Shown here: positions 8,765 to 17,974 of the stretch, one piece after another
Layout of the letters: each line of letters starts with the position of its first letter
How positions within the stretch are numbered: position 1 is the stretch's first letter
Assembly: GCA_002722515.1 (NCBI GenBank)
Contig: PBMH01000055.1
Span: 1 to 55,664 of the forward strand
Length of the DNA stretch: 55,664 nt
Direction of reading: 5' to 3'
DNA from: Alphaproteobacteria bacterium
GTDB lineage: Bacteria; Pseudomonadota; Alphaproteobacteria; UBA6615
Notes under the pieces: generated by a model
What the model was told of the DNA's origin: nothing
Databases searched by the model: none
The model's input: only the letters and a program-made list of their open reading frames with translations
Translations under genes and position numbers: made by a program

Positions 8765-9859
8765 ATGACAGCGGCGTTCCCAACAACCGAAACCACGCCC
8801 GAACGACCACGGGTCCTCGGCCTGCCAATCACGCCCATCACTGCCCGGCGGCTGATGAACTTCCGCGCCAACAAACGCGGTTACTGGTCTTTGTGGATCT
8901 TCGCCGCACTATTCTTCTTCACCCTGTTCGCCGAGTTTATCGCCAACGATAAGCCGCTACTGGTGCGCTTCGCCGGCGACTTCTACACGCCGGTCTTCAA
9001 CAGCTATCCCGAGACGACCTTCGGCGGCGACTTCGCGACCGAGGCAGATTACTCAGATCCCTTCGTGGTCGAACTGATCGAGGAGAAAGGATGGCTGGTG
9101 ATGCCGCTGATCCCTTACAGCTTCGACACCCCAGTCACGGACCTCACGATGCCCGCGCCCTCGCCGCCGTCTCTGCAGAACTGGCTAGGCACCGACGACC
9201 AGGCCCGCGACGTTACCGCGCGGCTGATTTACGGGTTCCGAATATCCGTGTTGTTCGGCTTCACCTTGACCATCTTCGCCAGCATCATCGGCGTTACTGC
9301 CGGGGCGGTACAGGGCTACTTCGGCGGCTGGACCGACCTTTTGTTTCAGCGCTTCATCGAAATATGGTCATCGCTGCCAACCCTGTTTCTGCTAATAATT
9401 CTGGCATCGGTCGTGGAGCCCACTTTCTGGTGGCTGCTCGGGCTGATGCTGTTGTTCAGCTGGATGTCGCTGGTAGGCGTGGTCCGCGCGGAGTTTCTGC
9501 GTGCTCGCAATTTCGACTATGTGCGTGCGGCCCGTGCGCTGGGTATGGGCAATTGGATCATCATGTTCCGCCATGTGTTGCCGAACGCCATGGTCGCTAC
9601 CCTGACCCTACTTCCCTTCATAACCGCAGGCTCCGTCACGGTGCTGACCTCCCTCGATTTCCTTGGCTTTGGACTGCCGCCTGGTTCGCCGTCTTTGGGC
9701 GAGATGCTGAAACAGGGCAAGGACAACTTTTTTGCTCCTTGGCTAGGCTTTACCTCCTTCTTCGCAATAGCGATCATGCTGAGCTTGATGATTTTCGTCG
9801 GCGAAGCCGTGCGCGATGCTTTTGACCCGCGCAAGCAGATCACCGGAGACTTTGGCTGA
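8765..9859 (+). CDS. yejE: Peptide ABC transporter permease (YejE-like)
   Basis: Second permease, DppC/OppC class. The N-terminus carries the OppC_N segment (RRLMNFRANKRGYWSLWIF, about residues 28-46), and NWLGTDDQARDVTARLIYGFR near residue 140 is the OppC/DppC entry motif. The EAA loop is RAARALGMGNWIIMFRHVLPN near residues 256-276. The 364 residues fit YejE. The stop of yejB and this ATG are separated by a single base, and the stop overlaps the yejF start by one base (TGATG), so translation is probably coupled. Confidence 0.93.
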   Translation: MTAAFPTTETTPERPRVLGLPITPITARRLMNFRANKRGYWSLWIFAALFFFTLFAEFIANDKPLLVRFAGDFYTPVFNSYPETTFGGDFATEADYSDPFVVELIEEKGWLVMPLIPYSFDTPVTDLTMPAPSPPSLQNWLGTDDQARDVTARLIYGFRISVLFGFTLTIFASIIGVTAGAVQGYFGGWTDLLFQRFIEIWSSLPTLFLLIILASVVEPTFWWLLGLMLLFSWMSLVGVVRAEFLRARNFDYVRAARALGMGNWIIMFRHVLPNAMVATLTLLPFITAGSVTVLTSLDFLGFGLPPGSPSLGEMLKQGKDNFFAPWLGFTSFFAIAIMLSLMIFVGEAVRDAFDPRKQITGDFG

Positions 9860-11490
9860 TGGTCGACCCGTTGCTCTCAATCAGGGACCTGTCGGTTGAC
9901 TTCGGTACCCCCGTTGGCCGGGTGCACGCGGTACGAAACGTGTCCTTCGACGTGGCACCGGGCGAGACCCTGGCACTGGTCGGCGAATCTGGCTCGGGCA
10001 AGTCCGTCAGCGCCCTGTCAGTCCTACAGCTCCTGCCCTATCCTACAGCGCGCCATCCCAATGGTTCGATCGAATTCGAGGGGCGGGAGCTACTCGGCGC
10101 GGGCGAGTCGGCCCTGCGCGCTATTCGCGGCAACGACATCGCGATGATCTTTCAGGAACCGATGACATCGCTCAACCCGCTGCACACGATCGAAAAGCAG
10201 ATCAACGAGGTCCTGTTCGTTCATAAGGGGCTTGCCCACCAAGCAGCGCGGGCGCAGACCCTAGAGCTGCTCAAGCTGGTCGGGCTGAGCAATGCCGAGC
10301 AGCGGCTCAATGCCTATCCCCATGAACTGTCCGGCGGCCAGCGCCAGCGCGTGATGATTGCCATGGCGCTCGCCAACGAGCCCAAGCTCTTGATCGCTGA
10401 CGAGCCCACCACGGCGCTGGACGTCACGATTCAGGCCCAGATCCTCCAACTGCTTGAAGATTTGAAGGCGAAGTTCCAGATGTCCATCCTGTTCATCACC
10501 CACGACCTCGGCATCGTCCGGAAGATGGCGGACCGCGTGGCGGTGATGCAGCAGGGCGAAATTGTCGAGCTGCGCGAGACCGAGGCATTATTCTCTGCTC
10601 CGGAACACGCCTACACGAAACAGCTTCTCGACGCCGAACCATCAAATTCCGCGCTCGCGCCAATCGCCGACGCACCGAAGATCATCCAGGCCGACGACCT
10701 AAAGGTTCATTTCCCGATCAAGGCGGGCCTCATGCGGCGGGTCGTCGGTCATGTTAGAGCTGTGGACGGTATCACACTCGAAATCCGCGAGGGACAGACG
10801 GTTGGCGTGGTCGGCGAGTCCGGGTCCGGCAAGACGACACTCGGCCTGGCGCTGCTGCGCCTGATTTCATCCGACGGTCCGATCGAGTTCGAAGGTAACG
10901 CGATCGAGAGCCTGCGAACCAAGCAACTACGGGCGCTGCGCCGTGAGATGCAGATTGTCTTCCAGGACCCCTATGGCTCGCTCTCACCGCGCATGTCGAT
11001 CGCCCAGATCATCGCCGAGGGAATCAAGGTTCATGGGATAGGCGACAGCGCGACGGCACGCGATGAGATGATCATCCGGGTCATGGAGGAGGTCGGCCTC
11101 GACCCCAACGCCCGGCACCGCTATCCCCATGAGTTCTCTGGCGGCCAGCGTCAGCGGGTAGCGATCGCCCGGGCGTTGGTGCTGAAGCCTAAATTCATTG
11201 TGCTGGACGAGCCAACCTCGGCTCTTGACCGCTCGGTCCAGGTCCAGATCATCGACCTGCTGCGTGACCTACAGTCCAAGTACAAGCTCGCCTATCTGTT
11301 CATCAGCCACGACCTCAAGGTCGTGCGCGCGATTTCGAACCACGTGATCGTCATGCAGAACGGCAAGGTGGTCGAACAGGGCCCAGCAAACGAGATCTTC
11401 GACCGTCCGCGCGAGAGCTATACCAAGGCCCTGATGGCCGCGGCCTTCGACCTCGCCGCCGTTGGCGCAGGCGACACCGTCGCAACCTAG
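9859..11490 (+). CDS. yejF: Peptide ABC transporter ATP-binding protein with two ATPase domains (YejF-like)
   Basis: A tandem ABC ATPase that replaces the usual DppD/DppF pair. Domain 1: Walker A GESGSGKS near residue 42, signature [10 protein letters not shown] near 157, Walker B LLIADEP near 178. Domain 2: Walker A GESGSGKT near 318, signature FSGGQRQRV near 427, Walker B FIVLDEP near 448. Each domain is followed by the oligopeptide-type C-terminal extension. The 543 residues fit YejF. It powers YejB/YejE on the cytoplasmic side. It ends 8 bases before the ghrA-like gene. Confidence 0.94.
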   Translation: MVDPLLSIRDLSVDFGTPVGRVHAVRNVSFDVAPGETLALVGESGSGKSVSALSVLQLLPYPTARHPNGSIEFEGRELLGAGESALRAIRGNDIAMIFQEPMTSLNPLHTIEKQINEVLFVHKGLAHQAARAQTLELLKLVGLSNAEQRLNAYPHELSGGQRQRVMIAMALANEPKLLIADEPTTALDVTIQAQILQLLEDLKAKFQMSILFITHDLGIVRKMADRVAVMQQGEIVELRETEALFSAPEHAYTKQLLDAEPSNSALAPIADAPKIIQADDLKVHFPIKAGLMRRVVGHVRAVDGITLEIREGQTVGVVGESGSGKTTLGLALLRLISSDGPIEFEGNAIESLRTKQLRALRREMQIVFQDPYGSLSPRMSIAQIIAEGIKVHGIGDSATARDEMIIRVMEEVGLDPNARHRYPHEFSGGQRQRVAIARALVLKPKFIVLDEPTSALDRSVQVQIIDLLRDLQSKYKLAYLFISHDLKVVRAISNHVIVMQNGKVVEQGPANEIFDRPRESYTKALMAAAFDLAAVGAGDTVAT

Positions 11491-11498
11491 AAGGTGCC

Positions 11499-12434
11499 AT
11501 GGCCATCCTAATTATAGCGTCACAGGACCGACCCGACTGGTGGGCGCGCGAGCTCCGGACGCACGCGCCCGAGCTCGACATACGTATCTGGCCCGAGGTA
11601 GGAGATGTAGACGATGTCGAATATGTGCTGGCGTGGAAACCGCCGCGTGGCGCACTCGCCTGCCTGCCAAACCTTGCCGTCGTGTTCTCGCTTGGTGCGG
11701 GTGTTGACCACCTGTTTGCAGATCCGGAGTTTCCGGCACACGTAGCCGTCGTACGTGTGATCGACCCCTATCTGACGGCAGGCATGCGGGAATATGTAGT
11801 CCTACACACGCTGCACTACCACAAGAACCAGCCTGCCCTCGACCGACAACAGCGCGACCATGTCTGGGACGATCGGGCCCGCGAGCTTCGCCAGGCCGAC
11901 GAACAGGGGGTCGGCATACTCGGGCTCGGCGAGTTGGGCCGGTCGTGCGCCGAGGCGCTGACGCGCTTAGAATTCGACGTGGCGGGCTGGAGCCGCACCC
12001 CGAAGGACCTTCCGGGGGTCACCTGTTTCGAAGGACGCGGTGGCCTCGACGCCCTGCTTGCCCGTTCGCGCATCCTGATTTGCCTGCTGCCGCTGACCAC
12101 CGAAACCGAGGGCATCCTTGACACGGAATTGTTCTCGAAGCTGCCCAACGGGTCCTATCTGATCAACGCCGCGCGCGGCGGCCATCTGGTCGAGGAAGAC
12201 CTGATTCCTGCGCTGGATGACGGGCGGCTGACCCATGTCACCCTGGACGTATTCCGCACCGAACCACTGCCGGCAGATCATCCGTTTTGGGACCATCCGC
12301 AAATTACGGTGACGCCCCACAACGCGGCGATCACAGATCCGCGCAGCATTGTAATTCAAATTCTCGCTGACATTGAGCGCCACACAAGTGGTGCCGCGCT
12401 GTCCAACCGTGTGGATATAGGGCTCGGCTATTAG
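11499..12434 (+). CDS. Glyoxylate/hydroxypyruvate reductase A-like 2-hydroxyacid dehydrogenase
   Basis: NAD(P)-dependent D-2-hydroxyacid dehydrogenase of the GhrA type, expected to reduce glyoxylate or hydroxypyruvate in the cytoplasm. Visible features: substrate-loop SLGAGVDHL near residue 64, Rossmann motif GILGLGELG near 135, catalytic Arg in INAARGGHLVEEDL near 225, Glu in DVFRTEPLP, and His in TPHNAA near 277. The triad is intact. ATG 11499 has AAGG 5 bases upstream and lies 8 bases after yejF, so it is likely cotranscribed with the peptide transporter, an association I cannot explain functionally. Confidence 0.88.
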   Translation: MAILIIASQDRPDWWARELRTHAPELDIRIWPEVGDVDDVEYVLAWKPPRGALACLPNLAVVFSLGAGVDHLFADPEFPAHVAVVRVIDPYLTAGMREYVVLHTLHYHKNQPALDRQQRDHVWDDRARELRQADEQGVGILGLGELGRSCAEALTRLEFDVAGWSRTPKDLPGVTCFEGRGGLDALLARSRILICLLPLTTETEGILDTELFSKLPNGSYLINAARGGHLVEEDLIPALDDGRLTHVTLDVFRTEPLPADHPFWDHPQITVTPHNAAITDPRSIVIQILADIERHTSGAALSNRVDIGLGY

Positions 12435-12443
12435 CGATACGGC

Positions 12444-13064
12444 CTAGGCCATCTCGATCAGGCACCACTCCTGGAAGGCCGGGCGTCCGGCCAGCGTATC
12501 GTACCAGCGGCGTAAGTTCGCCAAGTCCGGCCGCTCGATATCCAGGCTGAAAAAACGGTGGGCAATAGGGCCGAGCGGAATATCCGCAAGAGTAAAATCG
12601 TCGCCCGCAACATATCCCGTCTGCGCGAGTTGCCCGTCGAGAATGGTCATCCCCCGAACCCAGGCCCTCTGCGCAGCGGCTATCTTTGCGTTGTCTCGGT
12701 CTTCGGGCTTCGTGCGGACGAGCCCCACAAGCACCGTGCCCTGCTGCCGGGCTACAACCGATAGCTCCCAGTCCATCCAACGCTCAACCACATTTCGCGC
12801 CCTAAACTCGGACGGATAAAGTGCGCTCTTATGCTTGCGGGCGAGATAGCGGATGATGCTGTTGGATTCCCACATCACAAAATTATCGTCGACAACCGTG
12901 GGTACCTTACCGTTCGGATTCATGGCCAGATACTCGGGCGTATCGTTGCCCCCAAATGCGCCGCCAATATCGTTGTCGTGCTCGTAGGCAATACCCGCCT
13001 CGTCGCAGAACCAGAGAATCTTTTGCACATTGGTGGATGTCGCCCGCCCTAGGATCCTTAGCAT
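12444..13064 (-). CDS. Glutathione S-transferase family protein
   Basis: A 206-residue protein with an N-terminal thioredoxin-fold domain (LRILGRATSTNVQKILWFCDE) including the conserved cis-Pro region GKVPTVVDD and the ESNSIIRYLA glutathione-binding segment near residue 67, then a helical C-terminal domain with FTLADIPLG (the N-capping box) near 155. The N-terminal S/T (RATSTNVQK) could provide the catalytic Ser of bacterial theta/beta-like GSTs. Substrate unknown. GGGAGA stands about 7 bases before ATG 13064. It converges with the ghrA-like gene, with 9 bases between stops. Confidence 0.88.
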   Translation of the reverse strand: MLRILGRATSTNVQKILWFCDEAGIAYEHDNDIGGAFGGNDTPEYLAMNPNGKVPTVVDDNFVMWESNSIIRYLARKHKSALYPSEFRARNVVERWMDWELSVVARQQGTVLVGLVRTKPEDRDNAKIAAAQRAWVRGMTILDGQLAQTGYVAGDDFTLADIPLGPIAHRFFSLDIERPDLANLRRWYDTLAGRPAFQEWCLIEMA

Positions 13065-13083
13065 CTCTCGTCTCCCTCAGGCC

Positions 13084-13118
13084 GCAAAAAATAAAGGGCC
13101 GCAGAACGTGCGGCCCTT
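13084..13118 (-). terminator. Intrinsic terminator after the LLM monooxygenase gene
   Basis: A 9-bp stem (AGGGCCGCA at 13095-13103 with TGCGGCCCT at 13109-13117) is followed on the minus strand by a T-rich tail (TTATTTTTTG). It lies between the LLM gene stop and the start of the GST gene on the same strand, so it probably ends the LLM transcript and leaves the GST with its own promoter. Confidence 0.75.
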
Positions 13119-13151
13119 TTGTTTCACTTGTGCTCGATTATGACTACGGGA

Positions 13152-14459
13152 TTATTCCGCTGCCTCGGCCATATCATGCCCAGCGTTTGCAGTAATCTCG
13201 TCAAGCGCGGGTTTCACGACCTCGTTGAATTCAGTCATGTTCTGGATGACCTTATCCTTCGGCATCTGCGCATAGTGATAGATCAGCGTGATGAATTCGG
13301 CAGGCATCTCCTCCCACTGTGCGACTAACTGGTCGCGCACCGATTCTGCCGTACCAATGCAATAAAGGCCGGAATCGAGCATTGAGCCGATCACGTCAGC
13401 CTCATCGAGCTTCCGGCGACCCATTGCTGCATAGAAGTTCTTCCAAATATCGAAGTCATGGGCCATTACGGCGTCAACCGCCGCATCATAGCTTTCGGCG
13501 ATCTGTAGCCAGCGAACGATATTTTGATTTTGACCCGGCAACCAATTGAACCCATTCTCGGCTGCCGTCTTGGCATATTGTAGGCCTAATGGGGCTGCGG
13601 TGTTGATGTCCGTAAAGTAAGTCGGGATGAAACCCATTCGTGCATTATAATCAATGGTCTCGGGACTGCCGCTGCCCGAGACAAAGACCGGCGGGTGTGG
13701 GTCCTGATAAGGTGACGGGCAGACGCTAACATTGACGACATTGTTATTCTCGTCGACCTCATCAAACGCTCCGAGGCGTTGGGTAACCCCAACCTGAGCT
13801 AGCTGCCAGTCGTCTACGCCGGATTCCCCTGGCGGGATCTGCCAAGCGTTACCCTTATGGTTCATTGAGTCCTGGGTCCAAGCCTTGAGCACAATCTCAA
13901 TATTCTCTTCGAAAACATCACGATTATGCTGGTCGTTTTTTACGTCTTTCTCGGAAATGGTAAAGCCGCTCTGAGCAAAGCCGGCACCGACAGCGGTCTG
14001 GTTGTTCTTGGCCGCGGTCGGGGATTTGGTCGAAGTGGTTCCGTAATGCTGGCCAAACACATTCGTCCAGCGGCTCTGATACCCGCGCGCGAAACCAACA
14101 AAGCTGCGACCCTGCGACAAGTGGTCAATTATCGCCGTTTCCTCGGCAACACGAATTGGGTTTTGGATACTCATCACGTAACCAAGCTGGCCAACCCGCA
14201 CATTTTTCGTGATTGCAGCCCAATATGCGTCCATGATAGCCGGGGCGGGACCGACCTCATAGCCTTCGGACCAGAAGTGATGCTCGATGGTCGCAACACC
14301 CCAGAAGTCAAGGTTGTCTGCGGCCATAATGACCTCATGCCAACCCTTGACCGTCTCTTGGTAGCGTTCCTTGTTCCGACCGATGGGACGTAGCTTCTCA
14401 CGCTCTTCTTCACTTTCGGCGTGAATAACAGGATATGTCTGCAGAATTGGTTTAACCAT
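13152..14459 (-). CDS. LLM-class flavin-dependent monooxygenase
   Basis: Luciferase-like (bacterial luciferase superfamily) enzyme using reduced flavin and oxygen. Segments typical of the fold are WGVATIEHHFWSEGYEVGPAPAIMDAYWAA near residues 50-80 and FVGFARGYQSRW near 120, with the conserved VFVSGSGSPETIDYNARMGF near 265-285. The 435 residues fit the LLM family with a short C-terminal extension. The start is placed at ATG 14459, which has GGGAGG 5 bases upstream; the frame can be extended to an ATG at 14501 that lacks any site. The substrate cannot be inferred. It is transcribed divergently from the TPR-sulfotransferase across an AT-rich spacer. Confidence 0.88.
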   Translation of the reverse strand: MVKPILQTYPVIHAESEEEREKLRPIGRNKERYQETVKGWHEVIMAADNLDFWGVATIEHHFWSEGYEVGPAPAIMDAYWAAITKNVRVGQLGYVMSIQNPIRVAEETAIIDHLSQGRSFVGFARGYQSRWTNVFGQHYGTTSTKSPTAAKNNQTAVGAGFAQSGFTISEKDVKNDQHNRDVFEENIEIVLKAWTQDSMNHKGNAWQIPPGESGVDDWQLAQVGVTQRLGAFDEVDENNNVVNVSVCPSPYQDPHPPVFVSGSGSPETIDYNARMGFIPTYFTDINTAAPLGLQYAKTAAENGFNWLPGQNQNIVRWLQIAESYDAAVDAVMAHDFDIWKNFYAAMGRRKLDEADVIGSMLDSGLYCIGTAESVRDQLVAQWEEMPAEFITLIYHYAQMPKDKVIQNMTEFNEVVKPALDEITANAGHDMAEAAE

Positions 14460-14680
14460 CAAGGCCTCCCAGCTGGTCACTGAATTGAAGTATTGCACCA
14501 TTTTTAGCGTCTCGCAGATGCAATAACAAATTATGTAAAATAATGTCAGATATAATATATTATTATGTCTTTTGCATTATCCTGATTGATCGGGATACAT
14601 GACACGATGCTAGGCCGTTCGTCATAATCACTGAAACGAGCCACACATTGACGGCACATAAACGAGGATTTCCGTTCATC
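14460..14680. promoter_or_regulatory. AT-rich divergent promoter region
   Basis: About 220 bp between the LLM and TPR-sulfotransferase starts. Bases 14521-14570 are far richer in A and T than the rest of the window. They contain TATAAT at 14551-14556 and a perfect 12-bp palindrome at 14553-14564. No good -35 box could be matched with confidence on either strand. A control region for both genes is likely; which regulator acts is unknown. Confidence 0.45.
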
Positions 14681-16456
14681 ATGGTGTCAACGACGGAAAT
14701 ATTTAGGCGAGCCGAAGAACTTGTGCGCGACGGTCGTCACGATGCGGCGATCGCAACATATCGAAGAATTCTCAAGAAGGACCCCTCCGACATTCGGGCA
14801 ACATATCGTATTGCCGTGGTTCATCTTATGGCCGGACGGTATATTAAAGGCGAGAAAATGCTTCGTGAATGCCTCGAGACGGAGCCCGAAAATGCAGACA
14901 TACTGTTTAGCCTCGGTCGCGCATATCAAGCGCAGGGCCTACATGGAGACGCTATCAAAACCCTCTCTAGGGCCGAAACTATCGCCCCCGCTCGTGCCGA
15001 CATAAAGTCGGCGCTCGGCGATGCCCATTTCCTTTCCGACAATCTAGAACACGCTTTCGATATATATCGCAAAACCATTGAACTTGCGCCGGAAGATGTT
15101 CGAACACGAATTAACTTCGCGACGATCCTAAGCCGATCGGGAAAACGCTCTGAGGCCGTGAAAATTATGCGTCACGCCTATCGAACGGCCGGCCACCAAC
15201 CAGCGATAGCGAAGATCTTCGCCCAGACCCTGAGCGCCAATGGCGATACGGATGAGGCCCTGGGGATCATTGACAAGGTCATGGCCGCGGCGCCAGACGA
15301 CATCTCGGTAATTGCCGGGAAGGCTACGATCCTCGATCGTGCGGGTGAGAACGTTGCTGCGGGCGAGTTGCTGATGGCGCATCTCGAGAAGGGTAACAAT
15401 TCATTGCAATTCGCCCACGCCTGCGGCCAGGTTGCCCTGAATCAAAGCGAAGAGATTCTGCCAGTACGGCGTGTGGCCCAAATCGTGGAAGCATGCGTGA
15501 ACAAGGATATAGTTAACAGCTTCGAGCGCCGCGGTCTTTTGTTCACGCTCGCCAGCCTGCTTGACAAGCTGGGGGATTCTGCACGCGCGTTCAAATTTTG
15601 CCGCGCCGCGAATGCGGTGTTACCGTCCGCATATGATGCCTCAGAAACCGATGCGCGGTTCAACGCCTACAGGGCGACATTCGACCAACCAACTCTTCCG
15701 AAACTAGCGCGCGCCAGTCAGCGCACGGAACGACCTCTGTTCATCGTCGGCATGCCGCGCTCGGGGACAACCCTCGTCGAGCAAATCCTCGACAGCCACC
15801 CAGCCGTGGCCGGTGCCGGGGAACTCCCGAATATCCAGATTGCAACCCGCAAAATCGAAGGCTACCCGACATCACTGAAAGATATTTCTTCGACGACGCT
15901 AAACGCAGTTGCCGAGTCTTATATTGCTTCCCTGAAGGAGATTTCGGACGAAACTCGTTATGTGACCGACAAGATGCCTATCAACTTCGAGCATCTGGGA
16001 TTCATCTGGCAGACGTTCCCGGATGCCCGGGTAATCCACTGCCAACGCCACCCATTAGACATCTCCCTATCTTGCCTTTTCCAGAATTTTCAGACAGGAA
16101 ACACGTTTGCCAAGGATATCGAAAGCCTCGCACATTATTTCAAACACTACGACGCGTTGATGGCGTTCTGGCGTCAAACCCTCGATCTGCCTTGCTTCGA
16201 CTTGCGGTATGAAGACCTGGTCGCAGACCCGCAGAAAACGGTGGCCGCGCTCCTGTCATTCTGCGATCTACCCTGGGACGACGCGTGCCTCGCCCTCGGA
16301 ACGAACCGACGATTTATTAAGACGTCAAGCTATGCGCAGGTACGCCAACCTATCAACAAGGCCGGCCTGAATCGGCATTTCAAGTACGCCGATGAACTCG
16401 CACCGTTAGCCGACGCGCTGGCCGATGAGGTCACACGCTATGAGACCCACATCTAA
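14681..16456 (+). CDS. TPR-repeat sulfotransferase
   Basis: Two-part protein of 591 residues. Residues about 5-310 are tetratricopeptide repeats (AEELVRDGRHDAAIATYRRILKKDP and similar units). Residues about 350-590 form a PAPS-dependent sulfotransferase: 5'-phosphosulfate loop FIVGMPRSGTTLVEQILDSHP near 355, and 3'-phosphate motif RHPLDISLSCLFQNF near 455. This combination resembles bacterial TPR-sulfotransferases related to tyrosylprotein/heparan sulfotransferases. The acceptor is unknown. ATG 14681 has GAGGA 12 bases upstream; a TTG at 14648 in frame is the alternative start. The stop overlaps the M17 peptidase stop on the other strand by 4 bases. Confidence 0.88.
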   Translation: MVSTTEIFRRAEELVRDGRHDAAIATYRRILKKDPSDIRATYRIAVVHLMAGRYIKGEKMLRECLETEPENADILFSLGRAYQAQGLHGDAIKTLSRAETIAPARADIKSALGDAHFLSDNLEHAFDIYRKTIELAPEDVRTRINFATILSRSGKRSEAVKIMRHAYRTAGHQPAIAKIFAQTLSANGDTDEALGIIDKVMAAAPDDISVIAGKATILDRAGENVAAGELLMAHLEKGNNSLQFAHACGQVALNQSEEILPVRRVAQIVEACVNKDIVNSFERRGLLFTLASLLDKLGDSARAFKFCRAANAVLPSAYDASETDARFNAYRATFDQPTLPKLARASQRTERPLFIVGMPRSGTTLVEQILDSHPAVAGAGELPNIQIATRKIEGYPTSLKDISSTTLNAVAESYIASLKEISDETRYVTDKMPINFEHLGFIWQTFPDARVIHCQRHPLDISLSCLFQNFQTGNTFAKDIESLAHYFKHYDALMAFWRQTLDLPCFDLRYEDLVADPQKTVAALLSFCDLPWDDACLALGTNRRFIKTSSYAQVRQPINKAGLNRHFKYADELAPLADALADEVTRYETHI

Positions 16457-17835
16457 CATGCAAAGCGCGCGTTAATTGCATTAAACGCCGCGCGTAAGCC
16501 CTGCGCCTCGCCACCTGTCGGCCGACCTGGCCGATTGCCGGTGTTCCACGCCATTATATCGAAATGGGCCCAAGGCACATCATCGTCCACGAATTCCTGG
16601 AGAAACAGCGCCGCAGTAATTGCTCCACCGAACGGGCCATCGCTAGCGCTGGAGATGTCGGCAACCTTGCTATCCAGAAGCGCGCGATAGGGCTTGTACA
16701 ACGGCAGGCGCCAAACCGGGTCCGCCGCTGCTGCGCCATGCTTTTCGAGGTCGTCGTAGAGTTTATCGTCATTAGCGAACACGGCCGCAAGACCAGTGCC
16801 CACGGCGACCCGTGCCGCACCCGTCAGAGTAGCAAAATCGAGCAGCAATTCAGGTTTTTCGCGACAGGCCTCAGCAAGGCAGTCAGCCATAACTAGTCGA
16901 CCTTCCGCGTCCGTGTTTGCGTTCTCCACAGTAATACCTTTTCGAGTCTGCAAAACATCCCAAGGCCGATAAGCATTGCCAGCAACAGCATTTTCCACGG
17001 CACCAATCATCACCCGCAGGCGGACCGGAAGCTTTGCCGCCATGATAAGTTGGCCAAGTGCGAGCGCGTGTGCCGCACCACCCATATCCTTCTTCATGCG
17101 CAGCATACCGGCCGAGGACTTGAGATCGAGACCGCCCGTGTCGAAACAGACGCCTTTGCCCACAAGCGTGACCCGCGGTCCCTTCGTACCCCAGCGCATG
17201 TCAATCAGACGGGGGGCATCATCCGAGGCGCGCCCCACCATATGGATCATCGGATAGTTAGCCTTCAGGAGAGCTGGGCCCGCGGTCACACGCACGCGCG
17301 CCTTGGACCTGCGCCCAACCTTGCGGGCCTCCTCAGCCAGTTCGGATGGACCCATATCCTCGGCCGGCGTATTGATCAGATCGCGCAACAGGGTCGTCGC
17401 GTCAAGCATCTCGCGCACCGCCACCCGGTCGGCCTCGGTCGGCCAGACCAGGTCGGGGCGCGAAAGCTTCGCAGCGCGATACCGTGTGAACTCATATGCG
17501 GCGAGCCCCCAGCCAAGCGCAGCATCATTTGCCACGCCCCCAGAAAGCCGTCCGCAAATCTGATAACTGCCGCGCGGCAGCCGCGCAGCTAGCGTCGACC
17601 AAGCCCAGATGTCGGTCTCCGCCCCAGTGACAAACACCGCCCCACCTGCACTACCTTTCCGGTACGGCAACATTGCCCAACTGCCCGGCTTATCCAAAAA
17701 TCCATTCCGTTTGAGCCACGTCCGCTGCGGTGCCGACAAGCGTTTGCGCCAGGCATCGACACGTCCGGCACGGAGCACGGTCAGTGGAAGCGTGTCGTTG
17801 CGTGGACGGGTGATCAGATTGTGTGGCACGGGCAT
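16453..17835 (-). CDS. Leucyl aminopeptidase, M17 family
   Basis: Cytoplasmic two-metal aminopeptidase. The catalytic domain shows the M17 landmarks: VGKGVCFDTGGLDLKSS near residue 235 (metal/catalytic Lys and Asp), MKKDMGGAAHAL near 258, and NTDAEGRLVMADCL near 315, the family signature containing the metal-binding Asp and Glu and the catalytic Arg. The N-terminal half is shorter and diverged, as in the alphaproteobacterial PepB/PepA-like group. Length 460. Start ATG 17835 near CCTGATACTTGAGGG, which gives GAGGG about 4 bases upstream. It converges on the sulfotransferase with overlapping stop codons. Confidence 0.92.
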   Translation of the reverse strand: MPVPHNLITRPRNDTLPLTVLRAGRVDAWRKRLSAPQRTWLKRNGFLDKPGSWAMLPYRKGSAGGAVFVTGAETDIWAWSTLAARLPRGSYQICGRLSGGVANDAALGWGLAAYEFTRYRAAKLSRPDLVWPTEADRVAVREMLDATTLLRDLINTPAEDMGPSELAEEARKVGRRSKARVRVTAGPALLKANYPMIHMVGRASDDAPRLIDMRWGTKGPRVTLVGKGVCFDTGGLDLKSSAGMLRMKKDMGGAAHALALGQLIMAAKLPVRLRVMIGAVENAVAGNAYRPWDVLQTRKGITVENANTDAEGRLVMADCLAEACREKPELLLDFATLTGAARVAVGTGLAAVFANDDKLYDDLEKHGAAAADPVWRLPLYKPYRALLDSKVADISSASDGPFGGAITAALFLQEFVDDDVPWAHFDIMAWNTGNRPGRPTGGEAQGLRAAFNAINARFAC

Positions 17836-17974
17836 ACCCTCAAGTATCAGGAATCAAGAATGACCGAATGTGCCTTACCCTCCCGAATGTATCAACGGAG
17901 ACACCGACGGAATTTCTTCAATGTTACGCGCAAAGACACTAGGCTCTAGTGATCAACAAAGGCGGGAAGAAAGA

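Noticed and set aside
9091-9825. A 244-codon plus-strand frame inside yejE
   Set aside because: It is a shadow frame of a well-supported permease in a GC-rich region.
17050-17592. A 180-codon plus-strand frame over the M17 peptidase
   Set aside because: It is antisense to a conserved gene and has no domain or start site.
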